From contig PBMZ01000187.1 of NCBI GenBank assembly GCA_002722955.1, forward strand, positions 1 through 33,898: a stretch of DNA of 33,898 nt, read 5' to 3'. Shown piece by piece: positions 26,344 through 33,898 of this stretch. This DNA is from Planctomycetaceae bacterium. GTDB lineage: Bacteria > Planctomycetota > Planctomycetia > Planctomycetales > Planctomycetaceae. Numbering within the stretch: the stretch's first letter is position 1; every line of letters starts with the position of its first letter. The position numbers were made by a program, and so were the translations under genes. The notes under the pieces were generated by a model. That model did no database searches. It saw only the letters and a program-made list of their open reading frames with translations, and was not told the origin of the DNA.

Positions 26344-27465
26344 GTGCTCACGACTTTTGATCGTTATTTGTTGCAGCGATTTTTGTACGTGTTCTTCGTG
26401 AGCTTCGTTGCGTCGTACGGATTGTATGTCGTCATCGATGGCTTTACGAATGTTGACGCGTTTCAAGTTGCGCATGAAGGCAAGAGTCCGTTTTTCATCC
26501 TGGCGAAAATGGCCGAGCACTACGCTTATCAAAGCGTGTCGTTTCTTGATCTCGTCGGCCCCATCTTGACCGTTATTTCCGTGATGGTTGCATTCTCGTT
26601 GATGATTCGGAACGGTGAGCTTAACCCAATCTTGTCGGCTGGCGTGCCAACATATCGTCTGCTGGTGCCGTTCCTGATCGCCGCCATTGGCGTGAATGCA
26701 TTGCTCGCCGCGAACCGGGAAGTCGTCATGCCAACAATGGCCGACGTCTTACAAGCTCCGTTGGGCAAAGACGAGGCCAGTGCGATCATCGTCGATCCCA
26801 TCTATGACTATCAAACCTACATTTGGATCAGTGGCAATTCGCTAATCGTCAGCAAACGAGAACTGATTGATGCTGTCTTTGTGTTGCCTCAGCCGGAGGT
26901 GAGTAATGAGTTGGTGTCACTCGAGGCCAAGAGTGCCATCTACATGCCCGAGTCGCCAAAGCAAAAGTCCGGCTGGCTACTAAAACAACCCACTCCATCA
27001 TTTGACGAATTGAGGTTAACGGAACAAGGCCGCAAGCTGGTGCAGCCGCTGCCTGACGGTGACTTATTCGTTCAAACTCAAGTGGGCTTGGATCAGCTTC
27101 ATCGAGGAAACACGAGTTACCGATTCTTGTCGACGGGGGAATTGACTCGGCGAATACGACACGAAGCTGCCGCTGTGATTTCAGTACGCAGTCAAACCAT
27201 GCATGTTCACGAGCGACTGACGGGGCCGATCATGAACATCATCTCGGTGCTGCTGGCCGTCCCGTTTGTGGCTCGAAAGGAGAGCTACAGCTTGATCACC
27301 AATTTCGCTGTTTGTGCATTGGTGATGGGCACGATCTACGGCGTAACACAAGCGTGCTCTCAGCTTGGCCGTCTGAATCTGATGTCAACGGATCTCGCCG
27401 CCTGGCTCCCCGTAATCATTGCGGGCTCGGCATGCGCATGGGTGAGCGATTATCTGCAGACTTAG
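26344..27465 (+). CDS. YjgP/YjgQ (LptF/LptG-type) permease family protein
   Basis: The 373-residue protein opens with FDRYLLQRFLYVFFVSFVAS, typical of LptF/LptG, where the first helix gates lipid entry. Three N-terminal spans (about 12-35, 62-85, 98-122) and three C-terminal spans (about 290-310, 318-340, 348-368) flank an extracytoplasmic domain of about 165 residues that should form the beta-jellyroll. FLSTGELTRRIR before the fourth span is a further family feature. In E. coli LptF and LptG work with LptB to extract LPS from the inner membrane. Only one such gene is present here and no LptB neighbour is seen, so the substrate and partner are open. The start is GTG 26344 with a modest GGA site upstream. 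It is divergent from the ABC cassette across a 197-bp gap. Confidence 0.85.
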   Translation: MLTTFDRYLLQRFLYVFFVSFVASYGLYVVIDGFTNVDAFQVAHEGKSPFFILAKMAEHYAYQSVSFLDLVGPILTVISVMVAFSLMIRNGELNPILSAGVPTYRLLVPFLIAAIGVNALLAANREVVMPTMADVLQAPLGKDEASAIIVDPIYDYQTYIWISGNSLIVSKRELIDAVFVLPQPEVSNELVSLEAKSAIYMPESPKQKSGWLLKQPTPSFDELRLTEQGRKLVQPLPDGDLFVQTQVGLDQLHRGNTSYRFLSTGELTRRIRHEAAAVISVRSQTMHVHERLTGPIMNIISVLLAVPFVARKESYSLITNFAVCALVMGTIYGVTQACSQLGRLNLMSTDLAAWLPVIIAGSACAWVSDYLQT

Positions 27466-27490
27466 TGCGGTCCCAACGCCTTCGAATGCA

Positions 27491-27515
27491 CCTCGCGTAC
27501 GGCTGCGGGTTAAAC
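27491..27515. repeat. Half-copy of the 6832-6892 palindrome
   Basis: These 25 bases match 6869-6893 at 22 positions (shared core GCGGGTTAAAC or ACGGGTTAAAC). The left arm is missing, so it looks like a decayed or solo right arm. It lies in the 158-bp gap before the large propeller gene. Confidence 0.55.
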
Positions 27516-27610
27516 GACTCGTGGACACGATCTTTTTGGTTGCCGCCGCCGATCCGCTTCATTGATGCACGCGTCGCATCCTGAGACAATGCCGAAAAGC
27601 CATGTGTCTT

Positions 27611-27618
27611 GGGAGGGG
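27611..27618 (+). promoter_or_regulatory. Ribosome binding site fixing the large propeller gene start
   Basis: GGGAGGGG lies 5 nt before ATG 27624, which opens directly into a signal peptide. A TTG at 27609 would put the site inside the coding region. Confidence 0.7.
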
Positions 27619-27623
27619 ATGCT

Positions 27624-30600
27624 ATGCAAACTGCTCGGGGTCTGTTCTTAGTACTTTTCGTGTTTTTGCCGTCAGTCGCACAGCCACTGAGGCTGTTGGC
27701 CCAAGACGATCGACAGCTAAGCCTAGCCGAGTTTCTCGAGGCTTCATGCAACTCGCCGACTGGTATTGTTTCGCTGCCATTTTCAAATGATGCGGACTTG
27801 GCCATCACGCTGGCGAAGAAGACGAAACTGCGAGTTTCCGTGACTGTCTCGGATCGACGGGTTGCTGGCCAAGCACAGCTGAAAGCGCTGGGGCAATCGC
27901 TTCTTGGCAAGCGGATATCGATTCGCAGCAACGACGACAACGCGGTCGCTTTCGCGGACAACTTTCTCGACATGTTAATCGTCGAGGATTTCGCAGTGCT
28001 GGGCTCAAGAAAAGTCGCGGCAACGGAAGTGCTTCGTGCCATTTGTCCTGATGGAGTCTTGGCAATCAAGCTTCCAGCGGATGGCGTTTCCACCGTTGCA
28101 GACTGGCTGGGAATCGATCAACAGCAAGTTCGCGTGAAATCACATCAGGGTGCGGCTTGGGGGTTCTACCGAAAGCCTGAACCAACTGGCTTGTCGCAAT
28201 GGCCGTATTGGTACGGCGACGCTGGTAACAACCCGTACGCGAACGATTCATTGATCAAAGATTCCCACATGGTTCAATGGTTGGGGCTTCCGTACTACAC
28301 GACGAGCGAGATCATCAGTGTGGCGGCGAATGGCCGCGTGTTTAATGTGCTTGGTGGGAATGTGGCCTTTCCATTCTCGAAGATCTCGCCCAATGAAGTG
28401 CATGTTCGAAATATCTACAACGGAACAGTGTTGTGGACGGCGAAGCTGCCGGAGAACTTCTACGCACTGCGCTCAGCCTTCGCGGCGACGAAGGATACGT
28501 TCTACTTGTTGGACGGAAACCGTTGCTTGTTGTACGACGCAGCGACTGGTCGGTTGAAAGAATCCATCCAAATTGGAACCGAGAACGAAATGCTGCAATG
28601 GATGGCCTTGGATGGAGACATGCTCGTCGTCTTAGCTGGGCCGAAGGTCAAGTATTCTCCGCGAGGCAAAACTTATGAAGGGCCTGGTGAAGTTGATCAG
28701 AGTCGCAGCCCGTGGGTTTTCGGACATCGTCTTTACGGATACGACCTCAGTAAGAAGTACACGCTTTGGAAACACGACGAGGAAGTACCGATCGACGCGT
28801 TGGCCACAGGCCTAACCCGCGGCAAGGTTGTCTTCTATGCCCACGGAAGTCATCTTCGGGCGCTCGACACAAACAACGGAAATCCACTCTGGGCCAACCG
28901 CGATGAAAAGCTCTTCGGCGAGACCTACAAGGCAACAAACTTGTCGTTTGCTCAGACCCGTTCTGGCTTTTGCAATTTGTTGTGCAATGACGATTACGTT
29001 TTTCTTGATCCCGCCACGAAGAAGATGTTGTCCGCATTCGATGCTAAGACTGGCAAGTTGCTCTGGACGGAGCCACGCGGTAGAAGTCGATTTACATGCA
29101 AGATGCTGTTCGCGGACGACAAGTTGCTGACCAACAACGTTTCAGCGGGGGCAAGAGTTGTCGAGTTCGAGCCGCGATCGGGCAAGAAGCTGGGCATGAA
29201 CGTTAGCGCCGCCGCTTGCACGAGAATTACTGGCTGCAACGGCGAAATCTTTACACGGAACTCATTCGATTCTAGAGCAACATGTGTTGAGGGCGTCATT
29301 CCTGCTTGCGGGATGCTCTATATGTCGGCCTACGCCTGTTACTGCAATTATCAGTTGCTGGGTTATCAGGCGCTCTCCTCAGGATCGCCGAAGTTATCTG
29401 AAGCGGCGGAACAGAGTGGTAAGCGGTTGCAGGTCTTCCGCGCCAATTTGGTGAAGGCAACTGGCAAGGCTGCTGGTGAAACGGACTGGACCAACTATCG
29501 AGCTGACGCGACGCATTCGGGCTCGACAACTGTCGCTGTTGGCGAAGACATCCAAAAGAGTTGGCGATCCGGTTCGGGGGCCTCGCAACTGACACCACCG
29601 ATCGCCGTGGGCCAAGATGTTTACGTTGGTAGTCATGACGGAGTCCTAAAATGCATCAATTCCGTCACTGGTCAGATCAAGTGGAAGTCGTTCGCGGAGG
29701 GCTCCCTGATCGCAGCTCCAACCTACTGGAATGGCAGTGTTTACGTTGGCTCTGGCGACGGCCATGTGTATCGTTTTGACGCCAGTTCCGGCGAGTGCAT
29801 TTGGCGATTCCAGGTTGCTCCGCGAGACAGATTGATTCGTGTCTATGGAAACTTAAGTTCCACTTGGCCCGTCCACAGTGGCGTTTTGATTCACAATGAC
29901 ACGTTGATCGTCGCGGCCGGGATCACTTATCGAAACGGAACGGCCGTTGTCGCACTTGATCCAACTACCGGGGAGTTGAAGTGGCAGAATCTCGATATCG
30001 GAGAGCGCTACAAAGTGTCGGCCCAAGGGACACTGATTGGTTTTGAAGATCAGGTCTTCTTGTCGGGTGGTTTGTCGGCTTCGGCTGTATCTTTGGATTT
30101 AGCCACTGGCAAGTTGACGCGACGCTACAGCGGCGGGGCACGCGGTTATGAAATCGGGATACTCGGCGGCAAGACGCTCGTGTTCGGTGGCCGACCAATC
30201 TTTACGCCGCCCAACCTGGATCAAGCCAGCGGCAAGTCAGACTCAGTTCGATTCATGGATTTGGCCGCCGGTTCAAAGCCAGTTGCTTTGGGCCGTCGGA
30301 ATAGTCTGTTTCCCGTCTGGGACAACGACATCCTAGCGCATTCTCAGATGGCCTTCAGTGGTCTTTTAGCACGTAACCGCAGGTTGACCGGTGATTCGAG
30401 CAAAGATGTCAAGTGGGGGCCAATCAGCGGACACTTTGCCGCAATCACCTTGACGAGCGATGCGCTGATTGGACTCACGACGAAATCTGTGAAGAATGCA
30501 CCTTATCAACTGGTCGCCTATTCAAAGCAAGACGGTAAGCAGATTTGGCGCCACGATTTGGAAGGCACACCAAAACTGGACGGCATGGCGATCAATGCGA

Positions 30601-30656
30601 ATGGCCAAATCATAATCGCTTTTGCCGACCGATCTATTGAAGCTTGGGGAAAGTAA
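27624..30656 (+). CDS. Secreted PQQ-like propeller protein with degenerate methyltransferase-like N-terminal domain (1010 aa)
   Basis: A signal peptide (MQTARGLFLVLFVFLPSVAQ, cleavage near LLA-QDD) is followed at about 45-185 by a segment that resembles a class I methyltransferase fold: alternating strands and helices ending in AVAFADNFLDMLIVED and EVLRAICPDGVLAIKL. Its SAM-binding loop is degenerate (GIVSLPFSNDADLA instead of a Gly-rich motif). The linker QWPYWYGDAGNNPYAND leads to a long PQQ-like propeller (about 215-1010) with repeated ALDPTTGELKWQN-type strands. A Cys cluster (CNGEIF, CVEGVIPACGM, ACYCNY) at about 530-580 may form disulfides. This architecture matches a large planctomycete propeller family, from memory. 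Catalysis is unproven. The stop is 3 nt before the PhoD-like gene. Confidence 0.82.
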   Translation: MQTARGLFLVLFVFLPSVAQPLRLLAQDDRQLSLAEFLEASCNSPTGIVSLPFSNDADLAITLAKKTKLRVSVTVSDRRVAGQAQLKALGQSLLGKRISIRSNDDNAVAFADNFLDMLIVEDFAVLGSRKVAATEVLRAICPDGVLAIKLPADGVSTVADWLGIDQQQVRVKSHQGAAWGFYRKPEPTGLSQWPYWYGDAGNNPYANDSLIKDSHMVQWLGLPYYTTSEIISVAANGRVFNVLGGNVAFPFSKISPNEVHVRNIYNGTVLWTAKLPENFYALRSAFAATKDTFYLLDGNRCLLYDAATGRLKESIQIGTENEMLQWMALDGDMLVVLAGPKVKYSPRGKTYEGPGEVDQSRSPWVFGHRLYGYDLSKKYTLWKHDEEVPIDALATGLTRGKVVFYAHGSHLRALDTNNGNPLWANRDEKLFGETYKATNLSFAQTRSGFCNLLCNDDYVFLDPATKKMLSAFDAKTGKLLWTEPRGRSRFTCKMLFADDKLLTNNVSAGARVVEFEPRSGKKLGMNVSAAACTRITGCNGEIFTRNSFDSRATCVEGVIPACGMLYMSAYACYCNYQLLGYQALSSGSPKLSEAAEQSGKRLQVFRANLVKATGKAAGETDWTNYRADATHSGSTTVAVGEDIQKSWRSGSGASQLTPPIAVGQDVYVGSHDGVLKCINSVTGQIKWKSFAEGSLIAAPTYWNGSVYVGSGDGHVYRFDASSGECIWRFQVAPRDRLIRVYGNLSSTWPVHSGVLIHNDTLIVAAGITYRNGTAVVALDPTTGELKWQNLDIGERYKVSAQGTLIGFEDQVFLSGGLSASAVSLDLATGKLTRRYSGGARGYEIGILGGKTLVFGGRPIFTPPNLDQASGKSDSVRFMDLAAGSKPVALGRRNSLFPVWDNDILAHSQMAFSGLLARNRRLTGDSSKDVKWGPISGHFAAITLTSDALIGLTTKSVKNAPYQLVAYSKQDGKQIWRHDLEGTPKLDGMAINANGQIIIAFADRSIEAWGK

Positions 30657-30659
30657 TTA

Positions 30660-31715
30660 ATGAATCGCTGTTGTAAACAACTCGGCGTGCTCCTGGTTCT
30701 GGCTTTTTATCTTGGGCAATCTCCGATTGCGTTCGGTCAAAAGGCGGATGGCCAGAAGCCGATTTCGCGCGTCCTGTTCGGATCGTGCATTAAAGAACAG
30801 AAACCCAAACCGATCCTGCTGGAAGTCGTCAAGCGTCAGCCGGAGCTGTTCGTGTTCCTTGGCGACAACATCTATGGCGACACAAGCGACATGAGTGTGC
30901 TGAGGGCCAAGTATGCGAAGCTGGGGGCTGACGCAGGCTTTCAGAAACTGATTCGCTCTTGCCCGATCCTGGCTACCTGGGACGATCACGACTTTGGGGT
31001 TAACGATGGCGGCGCTGATTATCCTCAGCGAGAGGCGTCGCAGCGCGAGTTTGTTGCCTTTTGGGATCTTCCCGCACGCGCACCACCACGCTTTCGACCG
31101 GGAGTTTACGACGTTGCGTACTTTGGGCCCAAGGGAAAACGCCTGCAGGTGATTTTGCTTGACACGCGTTATTTCCGCGGACCCTTGAAGAAGGGCGAAC
31201 GTCGCACTGGAGGTCCTTACTATCCGAACCCCGACAAGAGCATCACGATGCTTGGCGAAGATCAGTGGAAGTGGCTTGAACAGCAGTTGAGAATGCCTGC
31301 GGGTGTGAGAATTATTGCGTCCAGTATTCAATGTGTCTCGGAATCAGCTGGCCAAGAAACATGGTCGAATCTGCCGCGTGAACGCGAGCGTTTCTTTAAC
31401 TTGATTCGTTCCACCAAAGCCAATGGTGTCGTTGTCATCAGTGGAGATCGCCACTGGTCCGAGCTCTCCGTTGCTCGCGATTGGACGCCTTATCCTATCT
31501 ACGATTTAACTTCCAGCAGCCTGAATCAACCGCATGGTCGCGGCACGCCGACGAAGAACCAGTATCGCGCTCTGCCCAAGACTTTCCATAAAGAGAATTA
31601 CGGCGAAGTGTTGATCGATTGGACCGCGGACGACCCGACTCTCAGTTTACGAGTGCTCGATATTCGCAGCGAACTACAGTTTGAGAAGAAGTTGCAATTG
31701 AGCGACTTGCGGTGA
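30660..31715 (+). CDS. Secreted PhoD-like metallophosphatase
   Basis: The 351-residue protein has an N-terminal signal peptide (about 1-26, ending AFGQ). PhoD-type metal-binding motifs are in order: FGSC (about 40), FLGDNIYGD (about 67-75), TWDDHDFGVND (106-116), LLDTRYFR (167-173) and VISGDRHWSEL (259-269) with Asp263 and His265. The family comprises calcium/iron-dependent phosphodiesterases or phosphatases that release phosphate from organic esters outside the cytoplasm; substrate specificity cannot be read. At 351 residues it is shorter than classical PhoD, typical of planctomycete homologues. It starts 3 nt after the propeller stop, with GGGGA upstream, so the two are co-translated. A metallophosphoesterase gene follows after 43 nt. 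Confidence 0.86.
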   Translation: MNRCCKQLGVLLVLAFYLGQSPIAFGQKADGQKPISRVLFGSCIKEQKPKPILLEVVKRQPELFVFLGDNIYGDTSDMSVLRAKYAKLGADAGFQKLIRSCPILATWDDHDFGVNDGGADYPQREASQREFVAFWDLPARAPPRFRPGVYDVAYFGPKGKRLQVILLDTRYFRGPLKKGERRTGGPYYPNPDKSITMLGEDQWKWLEQQLRMPAGVRIIASSIQCVSESAGQETWSNLPRERERFFNLIRSTKANGVVVISGDRHWSELSVARDWTPYPIYDLTSSSLNQPHGRGTPTKNQYRALPKTFHKENYGEVLIDWTADDPTLSLRVLDIRSELQFEKKLQLSDLR

Positions 31716-31758
31716 CGAATCAATCTAAGAATTGGCCTAAACCCGATGAGGTTTCCTG

Positions 31759-33531
31759 ATGAAGAACGTCGTTCGCTTTTCTGCGTGTTTGGTGTTGGCT
31801 TGTCTGTTTCTCGTCGACTTTCCATTGTCGGCCGCCGACGAGGAAGAGCCGATTTGCCGGATCGCGGCCGTTTCGAACTTGTATCTGACTAGTTTGAGCA
31901 AAGAAGAGCTTGGACCGAGTCGCAGTTTCTTATTGTCGACTGCTCCGGCCGGCATCGAGCGGTCCGTTAACGTCGTCAATTCGCTCGAGCCAGACGCGTT
32001 GGTCGTGATCGGATCGCTGACTTGGGCCGGGAAAAAGGAAGGTTTCGAGAAAGCGAAGTCCTATCTCGATCGCGTGAAAGCACCCATCTATGTCGCACCG
32101 GGCGTCAACGACAGAAAGGGCGACGGTCCACAATCGGTGGCAAGTCTCTTCCAGAAAAACCTGGTAACGGACGGCTTCGTCAACGTGAAGGGAGTGCACT
32201 TACAGTTCTCGACACTGTTGGATACTTCGTCGAGCGCGTACCAAAAAGCCGTCGATTCGATGAGCAAGGGCTTGAAGCAAGCATCCGGTGCGAAAGCAGT
32301 GCTTTTGTTCGAGGGGCCCGAGATGCGAGCAATCACGGACCCCAAAGCAGCGTCGCCCTTGCAAAAGAAATATTGGCAATTGATTGACGACCACAGTGTT
32401 GCCGCGCGTTTGACAGCCGGTCACGGACACACTGTCCGGTACATGGATAGATTGCCGATCTGGTCGATTCCGTCGTCCGGCTGGAGTTACTCGCCCAAGT
32501 TTTCTGTGGCGTTGATCACTGTCTACAAGTCGCGGGTCGAGCTGACCTTGGTCTATGGTGACGACAACCCACTGCAATCGATCACTATTCCGAATCCCGT
32601 GGCCGCCGAACGCTTTCCGAAAGCCGCTGATGACCCAGTCGGCATTCCCACATTCAGTCAGGACTTGAAGACAAAGCCCGAGTTGACGTTCGTGCAAATT
32701 TCAGATTCGCAGTTTGACGACGATACGTTGCCCAGATACAGCGCTCGATACCGCTATGACGAAGTCATGAATAAGCTCGCCGTGCAACAAGTCAATCGTC
32801 TGAATCCACCCATGGTGTTCATGACCGGGGACTTGACGAATAAGAATACCGAAGCCGAATGGACAACGTTTCGGCAGATTTACGGTCAACTGAAGGCACC
32901 TCTTTACACGATGCCTGGGAACCATGATACATTGTACGACCGCAGCAAGCTGAACAAGGAAACGCTTGGTGATCTGTTGGAGCCGGGCAAGAAGAACTGG
33001 GCGCTGGCCGACCGCTTGGCGGGCAAGGCGGAAGCGGATCGGACGGCCTTGTATCAACACTTTGTGGGCAGAAAACCGTATTACTCGGTCGAGAAAAACG
33101 GTTCGGTTTTCCTTTGTTTGAACACGGGAGTTGCTTCCGTCGACGCCGAGCAAATGAAGTGGCTCAAAGCCGAGCTAGAACGAACGAAGAATGCGAAGCA
33201 CGTCTTCGTTCTTGGTCACTATCCCGTGTTGCCAGCATTCGGCAACAGCATCCAAGGCCACGAAGCCCAGGAGATTCTACTGCTGCTGCGAAAATACAGG
33301 GTCGCCGCGTACCTTTCCGGACACCGCCATCGATACGACTACCGCATGAACGACGGTGTGATGCACGTGCTGTGTGATTGTTTGTGTTGGGGCGAGTATC
33401 GGTCGTTCCAAATCTATCACGTCCACGCCGACCGCATCGTCGCGTGTTGGAAGCCAATCTTCCGCGCCGACGGTAACCGCCCGCTGTACGAACGCGTCGA
33501 GTTCCCCGAGCCAAGATTCCGTGGGAAGTAA
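31759..33531 (+). CDS. Secreted tandem metallophosphoesterase with an inactive-looking first domain (590 aa)
   Basis: After a signal peptide (about 1-26, ending LSAAD) come two calcineurin-like domains. The second (about 305-560) carries the metal motifs: ISDSQFD (Asp316, Gln318), MTGDLT (Asp358), MPGNHD (Asn388, His389), LGHYPV (His487) and SGHRHRYD (His522, His524). Gln in place of His at the first motif is seen in some subfamilies such as CPPED1-like proteins. The first domain (about 32-280) shows the same layout with lost ligands: VSNLYL, IGSLTW and APGVND replace the first three motifs, while AGHGHTVRY is retained. GAGG-type ribosome site GAGG lies 7 nt before ATG 31759. It probably shares transcription with the PhoD-like gene upstream. 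Confidence 0.84.
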   Translation: MKNVVRFSACLVLACLFLVDFPLSAADEEEPICRIAAVSNLYLTSLSKEELGPSRSFLLSTAPAGIERSVNVVNSLEPDALVVIGSLTWAGKKEGFEKAKSYLDRVKAPIYVAPGVNDRKGDGPQSVASLFQKNLVTDGFVNVKGVHLQFSTLLDTSSSAYQKAVDSMSKGLKQASGAKAVLLFEGPEMRAITDPKAASPLQKKYWQLIDDHSVAARLTAGHGHTVRYMDRLPIWSIPSSGWSYSPKFSVALITVYKSRVELTLVYGDDNPLQSITIPNPVAAERFPKAADDPVGIPTFSQDLKTKPELTFVQISDSQFDDDTLPRYSARYRYDEVMNKLAVQQVNRLNPPMVFMTGDLTNKNTEAEWTTFRQIYGQLKAPLYTMPGNHDTLYDRSKLNKETLGDLLEPGKKNWALADRLAGKAEADRTALYQHFVGRKPYYSVEKNGSVFLCLNTGVASVDAEQMKWLKAELERTKNAKHVFVLGHYPVLPAFGNSIQGHEAQEILLLLRKYRVAAYLSGHRHRYDYRMNDGVMHVLCDCLCWGEYRSFQIYHVHADRIVACWKPIFRADGNRPLYERVEFPEPRFRGK

Positions 33532-33574
33532 CACGGGTGCTTTCGCGGCTAACCGATCGTTGCGCGAATTGTCT

Positions 33575-33672
33575 TTAGCCACAGATGAACTCAGATGACC
33601 ACAGATTAAGAAAGGTGCAGATAAGTTGAACTCTTCCCCATCTGTGAATATCTGTGTTTCATCCGTGGCCAA
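33575..33672. repeat. Long imperfect inverted repeat in an intergenic gap
   Basis: The left arm 33575-33607 (TTAGCCACAGATGAA at its outer end) pairs with the right arm 33639-33672 (TTCATCCGTGGCCAA at its outer end). About 26 of 34 positions match with one gap, and the outer 15 bp match at 13. The loop is about 31 nt. It lies between the convergent phosphoesterase gene and the partial minus-strand gene and may act as a terminator or be a dispersed repeat. Confidence 0.6.
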
Positions 33673-33692
33673 CATGCGAAGACGCGGGAAAG

Positions 33693-33898
33693 TCAATCCT
33701 TGGACTCCAGCTCGGCGATTTCGGCTTCAAGGAATTCGATGTCGGCGTTGCGACAGTGGTAGCCGATGATGTCGCCTGGCTTGAAGACGCCGATGTATTC
33801 TGGGAGTTCCCAGTCGGGCCAGTCGGGGGTGTGAGGCTCGTAGGGCTTTTCGGTTTGTTGGATGAGGCGTTTTGTTTCATCTAGTTCCTGGCGAGCCA
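33693..33898 (-). CDS. Partial gene, C-terminal 67 residues of an unrecognised protein
   Basis: The minus strand is open from the window edge to TGA at 33695-33693. The encoded end begins ARQELDETKRLIQQTEKP, contains two Trp-Pro/Asp segments (PDWPDWELPEY) and VFKPGDIIGYHCRNADIEF, and closes with an acidic coiled-coil-like helix (LEAEIAELESKD). Codons ending in C or G dominate, as in neighbouring genes, and the composition is protein-like, unlike the Ser/Thr/Pro-rich and Val/Gly-rich products of competing frames over the same bases. The 5' part lies beyond the window, so the family is unknown. Confidence 0.65.
   Translation of the reverse strand, partial: ARQELDETKRLIQQTEKPYEPHTPDWPDWELPEYIGVFKPGDIIGYHCRNADIEFLEAEIAELESKD

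Noticed and set aside
30657-31331. 224-codon minus-strand open frame
   Set aside because: It is antisense to the PhoD-like gene, which carries all its metal-binding motifs and a signal peptide.
33654-33884. Plus-strand and second minus-strand frames over the last 230 bases
   Set aside because: Their products are low-complexity (Ser/Thr/Pro-rich or Val/Gly/Asp-rich). The third minus-strand frame gives normal protein composition and codon use and runs off the edge.
1-33898. tRNA, rRNA, CRISPR, insertion sequence or prophage genes
   Set aside because: No cloverleaf, rRNA signature, spaced direct-repeat array, transposase motif or phage structural gene was recognised in any gap or frame.

Overview
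The window looks like chromosomal DNA of a planctomycete (Planctomycetota, probably Pirellulales-like). This is inferred from the mix of large secreted PQQ-like propeller proteins, a secreted giant TPR protein of about 3.7 kb codons, a parallel beta-helix protein, roughly balanced GC content, and intergenic palindromes of the kind common in that phylum. No rRNA, tRNA, CRISPR array, transposase or phage gene was seen. Gene content is mostly ordinary chromosomal, with several lineage-specific proteins.

Layout. 1-1767 (+): an HPP-like membrane protein and a small secreted propeller protein. 6701-1779 (-): a probable operon of a molybdopterin oxidoreductase with an altered Fe-S motif, a receiver/DUF3369 response regulator, and a histidine kinase with an N-terminal cyclic-nucleotide-binding domain. 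7039-8298 (+): a SpoIID/LytB-type cell-wall protein. 8853-8416 (-): a RidA-family protein. 9071-10417 (+): a membrane-anchored or secreted beta-helix protein. 10662-21830 (+): a 3722-residue secreted TPR/solenoid protein with long-period internal duplication and one 82-base island that appears to be read out of its ancestral frame.

26146-21913 (-): a compact six-gene cassette made of an ABC ATPase, a large ABC-2-like permease, a 183-aa single-span protein, a 40-aa Gly/Asp-rich single-span microprotein, a 280-aa polytopic protein and a 69-aa two-span protein. The first four genes are joined by 2-nt, overlapping and 12-nt junctions. This is the best candidate for an undescribed system: a membrane exporter or membrane-remodelling complex with dedicated small subunits. 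A YjgP/YjgQ (LptF/LptG-type) permease is transcribed divergently from it.

27624-33531 (+): three secreted proteins in a row, namely a propeller protein with a degenerate methyltransferase-like N-terminal domain, a PhoD-like phosphatase, and a tandem metallophosphoesterase whose first domain has lost its metal ligands. Together they suggest extracytoplasmic phosphoester processing. The window ends inside an unrecognised minus-strand gene (33693 to the edge).

The intergenic gaps hold several distinct imperfect palindromes (731, 6832, 8330, 33575) and one half-copy (27491). Starts were chosen mainly from Shine-Dalgarno spacing and signal peptides. Functional calls are from motif recognition only, with no database search.
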